Positions 1-15,600 are shown, counted from the first letter of the stretch. The stretch: 64,000 bases of DNA from Seriola aureovittata (GCF_021018895.1 NC_079373.1:14356501-14420500); one strand, 5' to 3'. Program-made: numbers and translations. Notes: generated by a model not told the origin, from the letters alone.

Positions 1-3000
1 TTACAGTACCTGTGAAATGTTGCAGGCAAACATATGCAGTACTTTTGTGTAACATTGTTACTCTGTACCCAAACTTGGTTCAGCCTATCATCACCAGGGC
101 ATCAGAATAGTAGTGGCTCTGATGCCAAGGTCTATTTCGGTAGATGACCATCTGCAGCTTTGCGGCACACGGTGCCCAGACTTCGTCCTGGCACGCTGTC
201 CGGCATACATTCTCCCTGCTGGCACGATGTCTGGATTCAAAATGACACATCTTCATTTCACATTGACTTCAAGGAGGCCCTAATCCTGGTTAAGCATAGC
301 AACATTTGCCTTGAGCTAAAAAGCTGACGGGGATAAGTTTGTGTTCATTGCGAACATTCCTACCAGGTTAAAATGGAGTGCTCTGCAAACACTGAGAGGG
401 CTATTAGTCGATTACGCGGCTGATAGTCAGTGGACTGTAAATCCTGAAATTACGTTTCAGTTTGGTTATGTTTTATATGTGTATGTTAGGATTGATGTTT
501 GTTTGTATGTGTACATCAGGGATCATATTTAGGACCATGTAACCAAGTCGGACATCATACACATAGCTTTGTGAACATTGCAGTCTCTCTCTGTATGTCT
601 GACTGCAGTTTCCTTGTCTTTCAGATGACAGTGGCTGCTTGCTGGCACTTGCACACAGACTGCGGCGAAATGCTGTTGCTCAGCCCGTTTCTCCAGTGCA
701 TCTCCCTCTTCTCTTTGGGCTATATGCCTCAGCGTCTGCCACCTCAGTGGAGCCTGACGTTCTGTACAGTCCTATTAACCACTTCAAATATGACATCTGG
801 ATTTAGGGTTTCCTTTTTCCTCCATTTCATTTCATTTTCACAGTGAGTTTCTTGAGGATACACACAGGATCCTTTTTGTGAGGCAGCACTCGTTCTTTTA
901 AAAAAAAAAAAAAAAGGACAAGCTGCGGGTTCAGCAGGGACAGTTGTGCCCAGAGTTAACATCTGTTACAACAGGACACTGATTCTCTCCAACCGGAGAG
1001 TCTGCACTGAGACTTTAGGCTAGCCTTTTCAAGTGTAATGGTCTGATAAGATAGCATAGTTCCAGATGGTATCACAGTTAAATGCAACTGTATTGATTCA
1101 GTATCTGTTGTATACAAAGCTTCATTTCACATGAAAGAGGCCTGTCAGGGGTTTACCTGTAAATACACAAACCTCATGCTTGTTTTGCCAATTTCCTATC
1201 TGCTCTGGGAGTTAAAAGCTTGCAGCTTGCAGGTACTTTATGGACAGCTGAACAACACAGAGGAATAAAGGCACTTACTGATGACTTTGTGGCGTGTTTG
1301 TACACTGATAAGGCCAAAGAGTAACAGTGATGGGAAATGTTTGGCAGTGTTTAACGATGTACTAGTTTTCCCTTGATCCTTTCACATAAAAGAGTATGCC
1401 TGAATACCAAAATTAGGGGCTACATTACCTTAAATGTCTCCTGTATTCCAAGTGGTTGAAGGTGACAATCAAACAGCCGGTGTGGGTTACCATTTAAACG
1501 CAAAGGCACCAATTACACTAAAAAGCCATTACAGTGCAGTAAACAGTGAACTCATAATAGCTTGTCCTCATTGGTAATTGGGTAACAACACCACCAAATA
1601 TGGCAGTTGCACAAAGCCTGTGCAGTGGAGTGTAAAAAACGTCACTGTTTACAAGTCTCTGAACAAATTGGGAGTTACGTCACCTTCAGTTCAGTTTCAC
1701 TCACAGGCTCAGCGCAGACACGGCTCCTCAGTTTCAACCTAAGTTTCGGTGGTAATCACATTTTACCATGACGCAAGTCTCCCATTCACCTCTGGTCTTA
1801 AATACAAGCAGTACAGTCATGTTACAGAGAGCATGGAAATCATTGGAGTAACAAACTGTAGTCCCCTATCTAATCTCTTCCTTGTTTAGTTTAGGGACAC
1901 GGTTTCAGTGGGAAATCAAACACAGGGAGCTGGGCTCAACAGCCTGATATGATATATGTAGAACGTGAGACTGGGAGTAGGAGTTTTGGCTACAAGGGCT
2001 TAGGGTAGGCACGGGGGTCAAAGGTCAGAGGCTAGAGGCCAAAGGCCCACGATGGGGCAGAGTATGGATAAAGCTGTGCCTGGCCATACTATGCCAACAG
2101 CAGAAGAGGGCAGCGGATGTGGATGGAGCAGGACAGCTGACGGGCCATAAACAGTCCCCAGCCCACACTTCCTATTGGTTACCGGTGACATCATGGTTCT
2201 ATCCCCATTTTTCACCTCCTCTTTTCAGGGTGGGTGGAGAGTTCAGTTCTTCCTCCTCCTCCTCCTCTCTTTCTCTCCACTCAGCCAGGCCGTTTCCCTC
2301 TCTCTCTCTCTCTTTCTCTCCATCTCTCTCTCTCTCACACACACACATACACACACTCAGCTTTATTTGCCCCCTTTTAGGGACCTCAGCAGCTCACATG
2401 GCCACCCTTGTACAGGAGGAGGGAAGAGAGAGGGAAGAAAGGAGCAAGAAAACGAAAGGAGAACGAAAGAACTATAAAGGAATGAAACCCATCTATCTAT
2501 CTATCTATTCTTTGATGGAGGTGCGTGTGAGTTGTCTCCCTCCGTTGGTGTGGAAACTACAGGCTGTGAGTGTGACACTCACAGGACGTGGCATGCACAC
2601 AGGGCTGCAGAGTGTACCCTTCATAGTTTCCCCCCTCTGCCACATCACACTTAGTTACCATTAATGTCCACCATGTGGTCTCCAATGGGTCAGCGCATGC
2701 TACGTTAGCATGAGGCAGAATGAGACACACACGCACACACACACACACACACACACTGCACATATGCTACAATTTTTTTTTCCTCAAGCAAGCCTTTCTT
2801 AATTAACACAAGCCAAGTGAGGAGTTTTGTTTGGTGCATCATGCTTCACAATCTGTTATTGTGAAAGGTTAGGTCTGACATTTTCACTAGCAGACAGCTC
2901 ACTAAATTACCAGCTGGGCTTCACTGTGATATGTCTCCAGTAATGAAACAAAAGGATGCTCAAAGGGAAAGAGAAAAAGACACATAGAGAGAAAGAGAGA

Positions 3001-5179
3001 CCCACGGAACAAGCGTATTGAGAAATAATTGCCTAATATAAAAAAGATGTGCTGGAAGAAAAGGAAGAACATACATGTAGCTGAGGGATGTGGCTGTTTG
3101 GGGAGGTCTTAATCACAGGGATCGATCCCTGTGCCAGACAGGTGTTACATGTCTGATGAGGAGGGCTGCAGGAAAGGTGACAAGAGTGAGTTTAAATCAG
3201 CCACATCAGCTGACCTTCCTGTGCTCTGCAACAGTCAGATGCAGTGTTCAGTCCAGGATCACATCCCTCCATTAGAGATTAGCTTTTAGTCGGATTAAGG
3301 AGGAGTCAGTGCACGTAGGAGAGGTGAAATGTCATCATAGCACCGCAGGAGGATATCGAGGGGGCTGCAGTGGGGAACAGGGACAGGGTAGAGGGGTTTG
3401 CTGGCACTGTGGCAGATGGAGAAGGATCTGCGGTGACCCTGCATGGACTCCACAAAGACTACATGTTAAACCATGTTCAGCCCAGGCTGTCACGGCAGAG
3501 CACTACAGCTCCTAAGCTCCCTCCCATCTAGTGTGTCCTCCTACGAAGATGTTGAAGCAGCATCATTAAAAACTACAGGTGTGACCGTATGGTAAATCAG
3601 AACATTCAAAGGATGGCACAGAGGGCAGAGAGGACACATGCCAGTAGAGAGGCAGAGAAAATGGGCAGAGAGAACAAGCCAGCCACCAACCACAGGAAGT
3701 GCTAAGCCCCCACCGTGTCAAACATAAGACTTCCAGAAATGACTGAAACAAAATACCCACGCTTTCTCCCCCAAACAAACAATGACCTCCATTGTGAAAT
3801 GCAGTGGCACACTCGCAGTCAGGGGAGACATAAAGACACAGTTTGAAAACAGTGGGCCATACCCCGCCCCCCCTCCTCCCTCTTTCTCTCCTCTCCGGGC
3901 CACAGACAACTTTCTCCTTCAGCTGGGACATAAACAGGGGGCACGCAACACTGTGGCCCACTTTGGAGCAACCCCACTTAGAAAAAATATGCCTTTGTCT
4001 CCCTGTCGTTCCAGACCTCACACGACTCAACGGACCAGGCTGCAACAGTATTAGAGCACCAACAGGGGGCCTAAGCCCTGGGAGAAAGGCACGCTGCACT
4101 GCAGACATGTCACACACATCCTGAGAATGTCAACACAGGTCTGAAGAGCCCCCCCCCCGTCATGATTCAAAAAATCTATGGCTTCTCATAATAGGAATAA
4201 ATCAATAATAATATTATTTTTAAATGGATACATTTAGTACAGCAATGCATATATTGACATAGAGGATTTTCATCTACATTTATTCAACCAGCAGTGCACA
4301 CACAGAACACTTCTAAAAGACAACATATATACCACAAAGTACACAATACTCTTTTTTTGTGTCTCACAGTTTGAACTCTTGCTTATGATAATATTTCAGT
4401 CTTCTCTTTCATCCTCAGTTTCATTCAGCCTGAGGGATGTCCCCAAACAGATCACTTTTACATCAGTTTCATGCCATTCTTAAGAGCTCACTCTGCTCCT
4501 CTCACGTATGTGTGGGAATCTGCGGAAAGAGGACACTGCACCAACCGCACACACTGCGTGCACAGGAGGAGCCGGCTCTATATCTACTTGAGAACTACTG
4601 TATCCCTGCTGTCCCCAGATGCAGTAATTTGTTGGGTGTTATTTCATAAATGTCTTGTTAACTATTATTGGTCTGAAAGCCGCCAAATTGCACATCATGA
4701 ACTGTAACAAATGGAGGGCCCGAGGCTGTATTTACTGTTCCACGGTAGCACTGCAGCTCTGGAAATGGCTCAGAAAAAAAATAATAATAAAAAAAAAAAT
4801 CACTACACCTAGTAACAGATGACACAAGGACCCTTTGTCACGTTTATATTCCTAATACAATATTATCTTAAGGAAGTGACATGGTGTTAAACATTGCCTG
4901 CGCCTGACTGTGCTCCGAGTTACACATTGTCTAGTCCTCATTTTTTAATAATGAAATCACAACAAGAACCCAAAGGAGAGCGGGATTCACACCTGCTAGA
5001 TCAGTGATTTCCTCCAGAATGCACTTAGACAAACATGAATGTGCACACACACTCACATACTTTCGAACAGCCGGTGCTGGGCTGGCTACAGACAGCCAGG
5101 GGACACATAGCTGGCTGAGAGAGGGAATGGGAGCACGCTGCTCAATCAATGAGCCATCAATCACTCACACACATGGACG

Positions 5180-5183
<4 letters not shown>

Positions 5184-5274
<91 letters not shown>
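5184..5274. repeat. (CA)n microsatellite, 91 bases
   Basis: This is an uninterrupted CA dinucleotide run of about 45 units, in the inferred igf1r intron 2. Confidence 0.98.
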
Positions 5275-5276
<2 letters not shown>

Positions 5277-8200
5277 CGAGACGGAGCAAACACAGGAAAC
5301 AGGAGACCATATCCTTTAACTACCACTCAAAAGAAAGTCATCAAAGAGCTGGCTCTGACTCCAGGCCTTTTTCCATGGCCAAATTTCCAAGCACTGCTTT
5401 GTCTTGTGGTGGTTTGATTAGAGCTAATATTACTTTGCCCTGACCCCTCTCAGAGGAGTTGTGTGAGTGTGTGTGTGTGTGTGTCTGTGTCCTATACAGT
5501 CTGTTGCACCACAACAGCTATCTGCTATCCTAACTAGCCCACTGCTGCAGGGCCTCACTGTACTCTGCTGAGCTCTCAGACAGCAAAGGGTTGTGAAAAG
5601 GCTGGCAAGGAGGTGGTAGCAGCCATATAGTAATAGACTTCTGTCATCTATTTGGTACTAGGAGGAAAGGCTGGGAATCATTATTATTTTTATTACAGAG
5701 TAATCTGTTAATGATTTGACTTTATTTTACAGGTACATGATTTCAAAATAATGTCCCAATGTTTTTCAAATTGTTTTTTGGAAAGGTGTCTATATGAAAG
5801 AGAGACAGAGGTAAATTGGTAGACTTCTGATTAACTGATTCTAATGAATTAGTAAGAAAATCAAGAGGCTTTCAGTCAGAGCACACGGGTTCAGCTGAAA
5901 ATGAAACATTCAATCTCGCTACGGGCAAACATACAATTCTACACATACTGTATGAATAGTAAATAGTATATAAAAGTTTCTAATAGTACATTAATAATTC
6001 ATGGTTTTACATGGAACAGCTGTAGGATATTCCTATTTCCCAAGAATCACTAACGATTTACAAAGTTCGTTCCAAAATACTTCTTAGGAAATTATTAGAA
6101 AATGACACACCCATAAAATAAATGTTTTTTCTGTTTCTGAATGTACAGTATATCTTCTCTAAAAAGTCAAGAAATTAAAAAATGTCCATCACAGGTTCTG
6201 AGAATCGGGGACATAACCTTTCGAAATGACTTTTTCTTTGATTTCAGTCCAAAACCCAAATACATTCCATTTGAAATAATCATTCATGTTTGAGATGCTG
6301 ACGCTACTGAATGTTTGGCAATTTTGCTCGATCAATGACATGTATGATGAATGGATTATCAAAATTGGTACTTTTTGTGAACCCTCAATAAACAAATAGT
6401 TTCAGCACTACACCAGAGAGTCATTGGCAGAAGCAGACAGCCCTCCAGATCAAAGGGACATTCCAGCATTTCTTCCCAGCCCCATTCTGCCTGCAGGAGC
6501 ACATTCCTGCTACATGTAGGCAACGCCAGGCACACCTGAAGCATGTTATTACTGCATCGCCTGTCCTCGAGGGGGGAAAAACACGAGTTCACCGAGTTGC
6601 CCTGAGAGCAAGTGAGCTCACCCAGCTCTTACACTGTGTTCCCAATGTGTCTTGGACGCAGAGCACGTCCAACACGTAAACAAGAGTTTTGAGTCGTCTC
6701 CAGGCTGAGCAGCTCCTTTTCTGTAGCCTCGGGGGGTGAGGGGGCGGGATCAGCAAAGTTAATGTACACAGTGAAGAGTAAACAACACCAGAGGACGTCC
6801 TCGTGTCCCTGAACATGTGACAGCTTGCCCTCCTGTCTGCACTGTCATTCTGTGTCAGCTCTCATTACCTATAGCACTACACGACCGGCACTGACTGACT
6901 GACTGACTGACTGACTAATGGCACCTGCTACCTAATGCTGTATGGGTGAGAGTACGGGGGCTGGGATCACCATGACAACGCAGAGGTTGACCTCTAGGCT
7001 GATTGGCTCTTAGAAATATAATCCATCAATTATTTATTTATAATACATAAGAAACAACTTTCTGTTTTGTGTTTTGAGGTGTTAAACATTTAGAACTTAT
7101 AGAGCAGAAATAAGGGGTCGTGCTTTAAATTGCCACCAAACAAAAACATGACTGCCAACTTAGGAACAAGCTAAACCAAACTTTCATCCCCTCACACAGC
7201 CCATCTGTGGCGATTCTTGTCTTGATTCTTGACCTCACTGCCTTCACAAAGGTCTTGTCGGCTTATTCAACAACAGCCGTAAGTTATTTGGTTAGCGCTA
7301 CAGCACCCGGGGGATATACAAATGAAAGGGTGGAGCAGGCCTGAACATTCAACCCCTCTCCCTTGACACAAGACACCCCACCCCCCCTACACCCCACCCC
7401 CCTCCGTCTCAAACCCCCCCTGGTCCCATCAGGCATCAAACAGAGCTGCACGCCCCTAACTCCCCGCAGAGACCCAAGGACGGCCATGCCAGCATTGTGT
7501 CGGTGGTTTAAGAGTCAGCTAGCGATGGGAGCGGGGGATCAATACGTCTTGGCAGCTCAACGCCTCATGTCATCAGCATCCATGTAATATACTGCCTCAG
7601 AACAGGAGAACAGAGGATACACTCTGCGTGACCTCGAAGACAACAAAAAGAAGAATGTGACAGTGGAAGAAAAAAAACGGTGCTTGCCTGGATACAGTTC
7701 TCAAGAAGCCTTTGAAGAATAAGTTCAATTCTATTGACTATTGCATCCTGAAAACACAAAGTGAGAAACTGGAAGGAAACAGTCTCAATTACCCAATTAA
7801 TACTGTCATAGAAACAAGGTCTCTGAAATAAATATGTGAATAAATGTGTATTCACCAACACTCGCCTCTGAGGAAAGGAAGTCTGGGTATTCTGATTCCA
7901 AGAGAAAAATTGTAGTCTCTATTTACTACATACATACTAAATAACAGTGCAAATAAACTAGTGTGTACTTGTCTGGTGAGGCCCCTGGGACTCCACTTTA
8001 AAACAACAGTGGCTTAGATTTCATGGTGCCGGTGACCGGGACAACGGGGGGAGCATGAGAATGATGCTTACCGACAACACACCTCACAGATAAACAAATG
8101 CAGCTCAAAAGCCAGAAGTCTCTCTTCAGCAAAGCTGGTGAAGACATTATGAAAGTGTTGAGGTGTGCCTGTTACTTCTCATTGTGAGGATTGATCTGCT

Positions 8201-8372
8201 GTGGCTCCTAAGCGAGCAGCCTGAGGCGGAAGCTCAGCCCAAATTGGGCCTTTGTTCCAGACTGCACAGTGTCTCAGCAGAAGCATGAACAAAACACAAA
8301 CACACAAAGCCTGTGAAGAGGCGAGAGTGTATGTGTGTGGGCCTACCCGAGGCTCCTCCTCAGCCCGAACAG

Positions 8373-8409
<37 letters not shown>

Positions 8410-8780
8410 ACCAACCCTACCACAAGCGCCTCCGAGCCGCGTCTCACCCACCCACACACATACACAACACACAACCTGACCCGCCTCTCCTCTCGCTCTC
8501 TCTTCTTCCTTCTTCCTCTCTCTCTCTCTCTCTCTCCTTCCCACCCTCATTCATAAAATGGCCGCTTCACAACTCCAGCTGCTGGCACAGAATTTATGGA
8601 TGAGGGGTCAGGGGCAGCAACGGGCCAGGAGGGACTTGTTTGTTCTATTTTTCCCCTCCCTTCCATCTCTTCATACGCCCTCCTCTGTCTGTCTAGCCGT
8701 TTCCATCCCGCAATCACGCTAAGATTTGTCCCCCTAATTCTCCTCTTAACATACACCAGCCTTCCTCATCCCTGTCCCCT

Positions 8781-8828
8781 TCCTCCTCCTCCTCCTCCTC
8801 CCCCTCCCCTTCCCCTCCCCTCCCCTCC
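8781..8828. repeat. C/T-rich (CTC)n/(CCCCT)n tract
   Basis: A polypyrimidine stretch made of TCC and CCCCT units; the opposite strand is purine-only. Confidence 0.9.
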
Positions 8829-9574
8829 AAAACAAACCTGATACCCTCATGGCCTGGGAGGGAAACTGAAGCTATGCGTCTGGCAGTGGAAGGCAGGAGC
8901 AGAGCAAAGCGGGGGCAGGAGCAAGCGCTGGTGGCTCCTCCTCAGAGGCCAGCGAGAGGGGAACGGGGACATTCTCAAGTTCCATCCCTGGAACACAACC
9001 TCCATGTTTCTGTAGTTTTACCACATCACACACACACACATGCAGACTCTCGAGGCATGCTTTCAAAGCAACATGAGATTCATTGCTATGACTTTTGTTT
9101 GTTTTTTTTTCTCTCCAACTCTTTGTAGTCCAGAAATACGAGATTTTTTTTTGTACCCAAACATTTTTGCAAGGTGCTATTTGTGTAGGACGGACAATCT
9201 TTGTTCAAGGAGTGACAAAATAAGGCAGGGCAAATAGATTGTGTACCTGGGAAGCTCATTCTAGACTGCCTGAGTTTTATAAACTGATCAATCAGAGTGA
9301 GTGCACAGAGTGAGTGGTTCAGGAGAGAAGACAAAAACTACAGTGCCAGAACCATTCTGACAACACCACAGGGTGCAATAATAAGTGTCACCATGTGTGT
9401 ATTTTTATGTTTGGAGGATGTGTGTGTGTATCTAGTCTGAGGTGAATGAGTGCATGAGCACTAATGCACCCCCCCCACTACACCACTCTGCAGCGTCTTC
9501 TGCTGTAAGCACACAAATTAAAACTCACTCAAGCAAGTGCTTTGGCTGCCACCTCCTCCCACCCTCCCCCCTTT

Positions 9575-9620
9575 CCATCCATCCATCCCTCCATCCATCC
9601 ATCCATCCATCCATCCATCC
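9575..9620. repeat. (ATCC)n microsatellite
   Basis: About eleven ATCC units with a small interruption near the start. Confidence 0.95.
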
Positions 9621-9846
9621 CTCTCCTCCTCCCCTCTCTGCCCTCTCTCCGCTCCTGCTGCTGCAGCCCCAAACGGACGAGGGGACAAGGAAGGAAGGAG
9701 GGAAGGGACTGAGGGGCCGCAGCAAAGCCAAAGAGACCCACCTCTTGCTGGAATGAGTTTTAATTTGGGAGGGTGGGGCTGGGCCTGGGCTTCTGTGGTA
9801 GGACAAGCACATGTGCCACACAAAAGGGGCATGTGTTTAGTCCGTG

Positions 9847-9877
<31 letters not shown>

Positions 9878-10100
9878 GTGACAAGGGTCAGTCTTGGGAT
9901 AAAAGAGAAAAGTCGCCTGCATGCTGCTCCTCACAAATGACATGTCTCCTGTTTCTACATCATACATCTAAATGAGGACGCCAGACTTAACTATATATAT
10001 CTGTAAAAGAAAAAAGGTATGATCTAGTTATATAATCTCTGTACTAGTTATGGAACTGTTACTGTGCATCTCATAAAAGCAGCACATTCAGTTGTTCAGC

Positions 10101-11560
10101 TATAACCAGGATATTGCATTTCCCCTCCTCAGCCCACAGGCTTCAGCCCACGCAGGCCACCTTCAGCCCACCCACCACCCACCCTCTCTGCCTGCCTGTG
10201 TTTCAGTCCTGGCCCCATTCCACTCTAACTTTCCACAGATGGGCACGGAGCTGTGTGGACGTGCGTTGAGCATTCAGTGTACGTGCGTCAGTCGCACCAC
10301 AGCCCAGGGATCAGAGGATCAGAGGTGGAGCTGAGGGACACAGGGGTGGGGTACGTGCAGGAGGATGGCAATGTCAGACTCCATATCTGAGCTGGCAGAG
10401 CAAAACAGGGACAGCAGCGAACGAACGAACCAACATCCAGGCTGTGCTGCATAGTGTGGTTACGGCTGCCTGGCTATTTATATGTGTCCCTCCTTCAGAG
10501 AAGGAAGCCGCTCCTATTGGATCCAGATGTGAGAGGAAGGACAGACAGCAGCCCGACTGAAAGGTGGCAGCCTGGACCCAGCGGAGGTTCTGCTGCTGCA
10601 CAGCTACTGTGCCGTCATTTAGGAGACAGCACCTTAAGTCCAATATGACAAAGCACAAAGATGAGGCTACATTCACCTTCACAAAAATTTGCTGCACGAT
10701 TGGGCTTGATAGAGTGAAAAATGCATTGAGGTGTATTATCATCTTGTTCCTTTAGATGTAAAAAAAAAAAAACAACAAAAAAAATACACAACCACAAACA
10801 AATGAACACAAATGTATAATGTATAATATGTAAAATAAAAGAAATATGGTGATGTTTCATTGACTCCTGGGATGAAGTGGTTAAGGTGAAAAGCGTTCTT
10901 CTGACACGGTAAGGTTGCAGCCCCATCACAGGCTTCAGAGATGAAATCACGCTGCTCTCAATCAGCCAACTAACATAACTTAACACTGCTCTCCTCCTCC
11001 TCCCTGTGCCTGACCATGGCACTTGAATGACAATGAGTACTTGTGAGACAGGGCTAAATGTGTTGTGACCCCTGATGATGGATCGCCAGTAGCCGGCCCC
11101 CAGTGAGCTACGAGCCCATTGATCCACCAGAGGATCCAATGACACATCATCAATCCCTAGGCTGAGCTCCCAGAGATGCAGAGGTGGAGACTAGGCAAGG
11201 CGAAGATAGGGAAGAAGACCCTTGATATTTTCCTCCAGAATAAGCTTGGATGATGGAGGAACTCGTCTGTCTGTCTGTCCATCAGTGCACAGTCCCCTCT
11301 CGACTGCTTGTTGTCCTTCTGTCTAAGTCGGGCTCTCACAGCCACTGGATATGATACGGCAGACAACAGAGGCTGTGCACAGCTGCTAATCTAGTCACAT
11401 CTGGTTCTATCAGCCCACACTTATGCCTCGTCCACAGTGAATGGATACGATAGGGAAGAGTATTCTCAGAAATGACACACTGATCCCTTGATCCACTGTT
11501 GCATCAGATATGTCTGGCATGAGAAAGTTGATGCAAGTTCACACACGCACACACACAACA

Positions 11561-11605
<45 letters not shown>

Positions 11606-12617
11606 GTGCTGTTTGCGGTTGTGGGACGTGAGGTCTGAACAGGAGCCATTGTGGACTGCGCTACCAGGCAGCCACACTGACTGGGGCCCATTCGCCCCTC
11701 TGATATGGCTCGAGTCTGAACACCGACGTCAGCCCACAGGCAGCCCGCGTGACGTCAGCACATGTGTGCTTTGACCAGGCGCCTGAATGAGTCGGTTTCA
11801 CAGAGAGGGAGGTGGAAAGGATGGGAAGGAAGGAAAGCACGATCCGGATGTCACAGTCATTTGTGGCCCCCCAAAACAGAAATTGAGATCGGCTTTGATT
11901 AGAGCAAGCAAAATAAAACACCAGTGTTTCACAGCGAGCATCACTGTCAATGTAATGGTATAATTATGTGTCTGCTCTCAAATAACTCTGAGGCATTCGT
12001 GGTGCCCACAGTAAGGCCAGTGTTCAAATAAAATAGCACTGTCTGGTTGACCAGCGGCTGCTGGCTTGTACTTAAAGAGATGTGATACAGATGGCAAAGG
12101 AGCAAGCAATAAAAGTAAATCATTTCACCAGTCAGGGGTACATCAGTGTCATTCCAGATTGGATAAACAGGTTTCTTGGAACAAAATCAGACCTTTGCGT
12201 AAGTCAATATTCTCCTCTGTTCCCTACACTTCTTGTGTAATACAATGTTCTGTTTTCTCCGTCCAGTGCAAGGTAACAAAGGCAGCCACGGCCAGTGATG
12301 TATTGCATTAGCTAATAAATGACATCCTGATGCTGAGCTAACCGAGTTGTCTGTTTGACGAAAAGTGCTAGGAGGAATGTCTCAAAGTTGAAAAAATAGG
12401 TTTGCCCGTGAAATTCAATTTTTCTCTTTCTGTCTCACAAGGACCGACACACGAATACTGACTCCAGAGCACATTCCATTGATCCCTGTGTCGCCCCTTG
12501 CACCCTCCTGTTACCCGAACTGCTGGCTCCACCCACCCAGGCCACCCGGCACAAGGGAAGCGGGAGAACGGTCCGGTATTCCACAGGCCTACGTGCTACA
12601 GGACACAAGTGCACAAC

Positions 12618-12664
<47 letters not shown>

Positions 12665-15600
12665 GGGCAAGGCGAGGGGGCCCCTACCCTCACAGCACAC
12701 CCCGTCACACTCAATCACAACAACACACACACAGACTTGAAAACACTTTGGCACAGGGCAGAACATGAAAACGGAAATGTTTTCTGATTTCTTTGGAGTA
12801 TCTGTTGCCTTCAGACCACTGTCTGGTCAAAAGAGCACGGAGCTCCACCTGCCACCCCGGCCACAATACTATCAAAACAGCTTTGAACTTGGGGCTGTTG
12901 ACCAATGAGGAGTAAAGAGGGCCAAATGGGCTTAAGTCAGAGCCCAGACTGCCCACTGCTCTCCTAAGCCTGTTTGACCAGCTGTCTGTCTGCCTAAAGA
13001 CAGACTAGAGAGCTCCTCACGCGCACACAATCACCCACTTGAGGGAGGGAGCACCAAACACACTCCAACCTTCGGTCACCCCTCCCATCTGCTGCACCAA
13101 CCGCCAAAATCAAATCAAAACAATAGCAAAGAACCTGCGCTTGGCTTCCTTCGTGAAAACACACATATTTATCCCCATCACACATTTATGGTGCAAGGTG
13201 ACATGAAACCTAAGCATGGAATCTTCCTGAGTCATCAATTGGATGTTTTATTTAGTTTTTCCTTCTGATGTAGTTTCAGCTTAAAAGTTTATTATTTAAT
13301 TTTATGTTACATGTTTTACTCTGTGTTGAGTTCAACTTCTTGAGACCATGTTAGAAATACTGTAAGTGTTATTCCTTGTATTCAGTGAGAACCCTAAATG
13401 AATCAAATGCATGTTCACTTAACTTTAACACAGGGATCCAATATTACATAGAAAATACAGAGTGTGTTACTACACTGCAGTTTTGAAGTGTGACAGACAG
13501 GAACTATGTGTGAGAGCATCCTGCAATGTGTGTGAATTTCTTCCTCAGCACTGCATTTTCCTCCACTGTCTTGTCGTCAGAGGGTGGCAAAGAGCAGGTT
13601 CACTCAGTGGGATAGAGTTTGTTAGACCTCCCTCATCAGTGTACTATGTGCCCCCCCCCCAGCTCTCCCTCCTCCCCTGGCCAACATTTCCTCTGGTGCT
13701 AACCAGATAGTGCTGAGAGATGAATGACTACATTAATTGTCTTTGATAGCTCAGGGATCTGCCTTGTGCACAGGAGGGAACAGTGTGTATACATGCACTG
13801 GACAGGATCATTTTAGTGCAACTCTGTAAGTGTGTGTGTGTGTGGCTGTGTGTGAATGCACTTGCACGCGCGTTCACGGAAACAGCTGAAAAATGCTAAG
13901 TTTGGACCACGCTTAATGGGCGTTTCATCCCTGTGCACCCACTGTCTCCCGCTCTAAATGAAGCTCATAATGGAACATGGCAGCAGGCTCTTAACCCCAC
14001 TTGCTCAGATGGACACATGACTGCATTTGGTCTCGTGCTCCCCCCCCTCTCCTCAGAGGTGAGCCCCTGTCAGGCAACCACAACTCTACCTCGTGCTCTC
14101 ACATTGCTGCAGCTGTCAGGGAAGGCCCAAAGGACTCTGGCCTGTTTCCTTAGCTCACCGAAGAGACACTCCTCTCAGACTTCCTCCCTCATTCTCTCTC
14201 TCTCTCTCTCTCTCATTGTTGTTCACACACATTTTTCCCCTCAATGAGATACATCCCCGCAGCAGGAGAGCATTGCAATGAACACCTGTGTCAAAGCAGC
14301 CACAGGTGTCCAGCCGTGATACATGGCCTTACCCACACATCTGGGAGATCTTAGGATTCGCTGTCACCCAAAACATCAGCCCGCAGACTGTGTGGGAGAG
14401 CTCTGCCTGCAGGGTTTGCCTGCATCTGTTGTTGTGCAGCGGTGCTGTATCATTATGGCACCTTTCTCCAGAGGGTACCTCTAATCCAGTTACAGATTTA
14501 AACAAGGGAAATGGTTCCAAGGCATCCATCCCACTTATCCTCGGATCACAAGGAGAACAGAAAAGCTTCTTGTCAACCCTGCAGGGACTTCAAAGGGTTC
14601 AACAGTCTAAACATTTGTAGAAATTTGTGGAATTCAACATTCTTAATTGCACCTGACCCGTAAGTACACTTGAATTCCGGCCCATTAATCAAATCCTGTA
14701 ATGAATCAGGCAAAGCTTAAAAGATGCTATATGCAAGTATTTTAGAACAGAACGCGAAGAAATAACAGTTTTGACATGTCAAAGATGTGTGTATTGTGTT
14801 GCAAAGATATCTACTGAAGTTAACATGCTCACCAGCTAGCCCCAGCCCATACCGTCTCGTAATACCTCTTTGTATCTCAAGAGGCAATAGTGAGTCACTG
14901 TCGTGTCCAGTAAGCCCTCAGTCCAACATGAGAGGATGAAGAAGTATCGCTGCCCAGGGTGCATATGCGAACCTCTTGTCAGTTATGCTGAAGGTATTGA
15001 ACAGTAAAGGCAACGATGGCTGAAGCTCCTGACAGGTGACCATTATCATCACCACCATCGCCCACTCCCGGCAAGAAACCACATTCGGCAGCAAAGAAAA
15101 GAAATATTGAATAGAAGAATAGAAATAAAAAAGCAAAACAAAGAGTGGCATTGCATTCTACCTCTGGAGACAGCTCTCGGCAAGTAAAGGAATGAAGTTT
15201 GACACTGAACTCACAACGTTTCTTGTAGACTGTTAAGCAAACAGCTGTTGTAGTGATAGCAAATACTTACATATAGCACCTTTAAACAGGGAGTGTGAGG
15301 CATGTGAGACATGTGAGACAGAGAGAAATATATGTCTATTAATTCTTATTTACACTGGAGGAAATAGCAGAAGGGCAGGGAACCTGGCACTGACTGCAAG
15401 AGACAGTGAGCAGCCTAGTAGTAGATGCCATAGTGGCATGACATCCAAAGAACATGATCGTATATCTCTGGGGTTAAGGAAGAATGTACGTGACCAAGCC
15501 AAGAGCAACAACTTCAATACATCTGGACCTTTCCCACTCCACAACTCCATATAGAAACCGTCAGCACTCCACATAGCTCTGAGCCAAGCCCACATACACT

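Larger units (their letters stand above)
1..10100 (-). other. igf1r intron 2, distal part: no gene seen
   Basis: No exon of igf1r or of any nested gene was recognised on either strand. The content is unique-looking AT-moderate sequence with simple repeats: A16 at 900-915, mixed (TC)n/(CA)n at 2296-2357, (ATCT)n at 2491-2508, (CA)n at 2724-2756, a 91-base (CA)n at 5184-5274, (CTGA)n at 6891-6916, (CA)n at 8374-8407, (CT)n at 8516-8536, a C/T-rich tract at 8781-8828, (ATCC)n at 9575-9620 and (CA)n at 9850-9877. Open frames here are short and mostly read through these repeats. Confidence 0.7.

Noticed and set aside
3566..4117. 183-codon minus-strand frame
   Set aside because: No family resemblance, no splice or promoter context, and competing frames on the other strand; most likely chance.
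8179..8603. Overlapping frames rich in His/Thr or Cys/Val
   Set aside because: Translations of (CA)n and (CT)n tracts.
10615..11145. 176-codon minus-strand frame
   Set aside because: Part of it covers a possible SINE fragment and an A-rich tract; no domain recognised.
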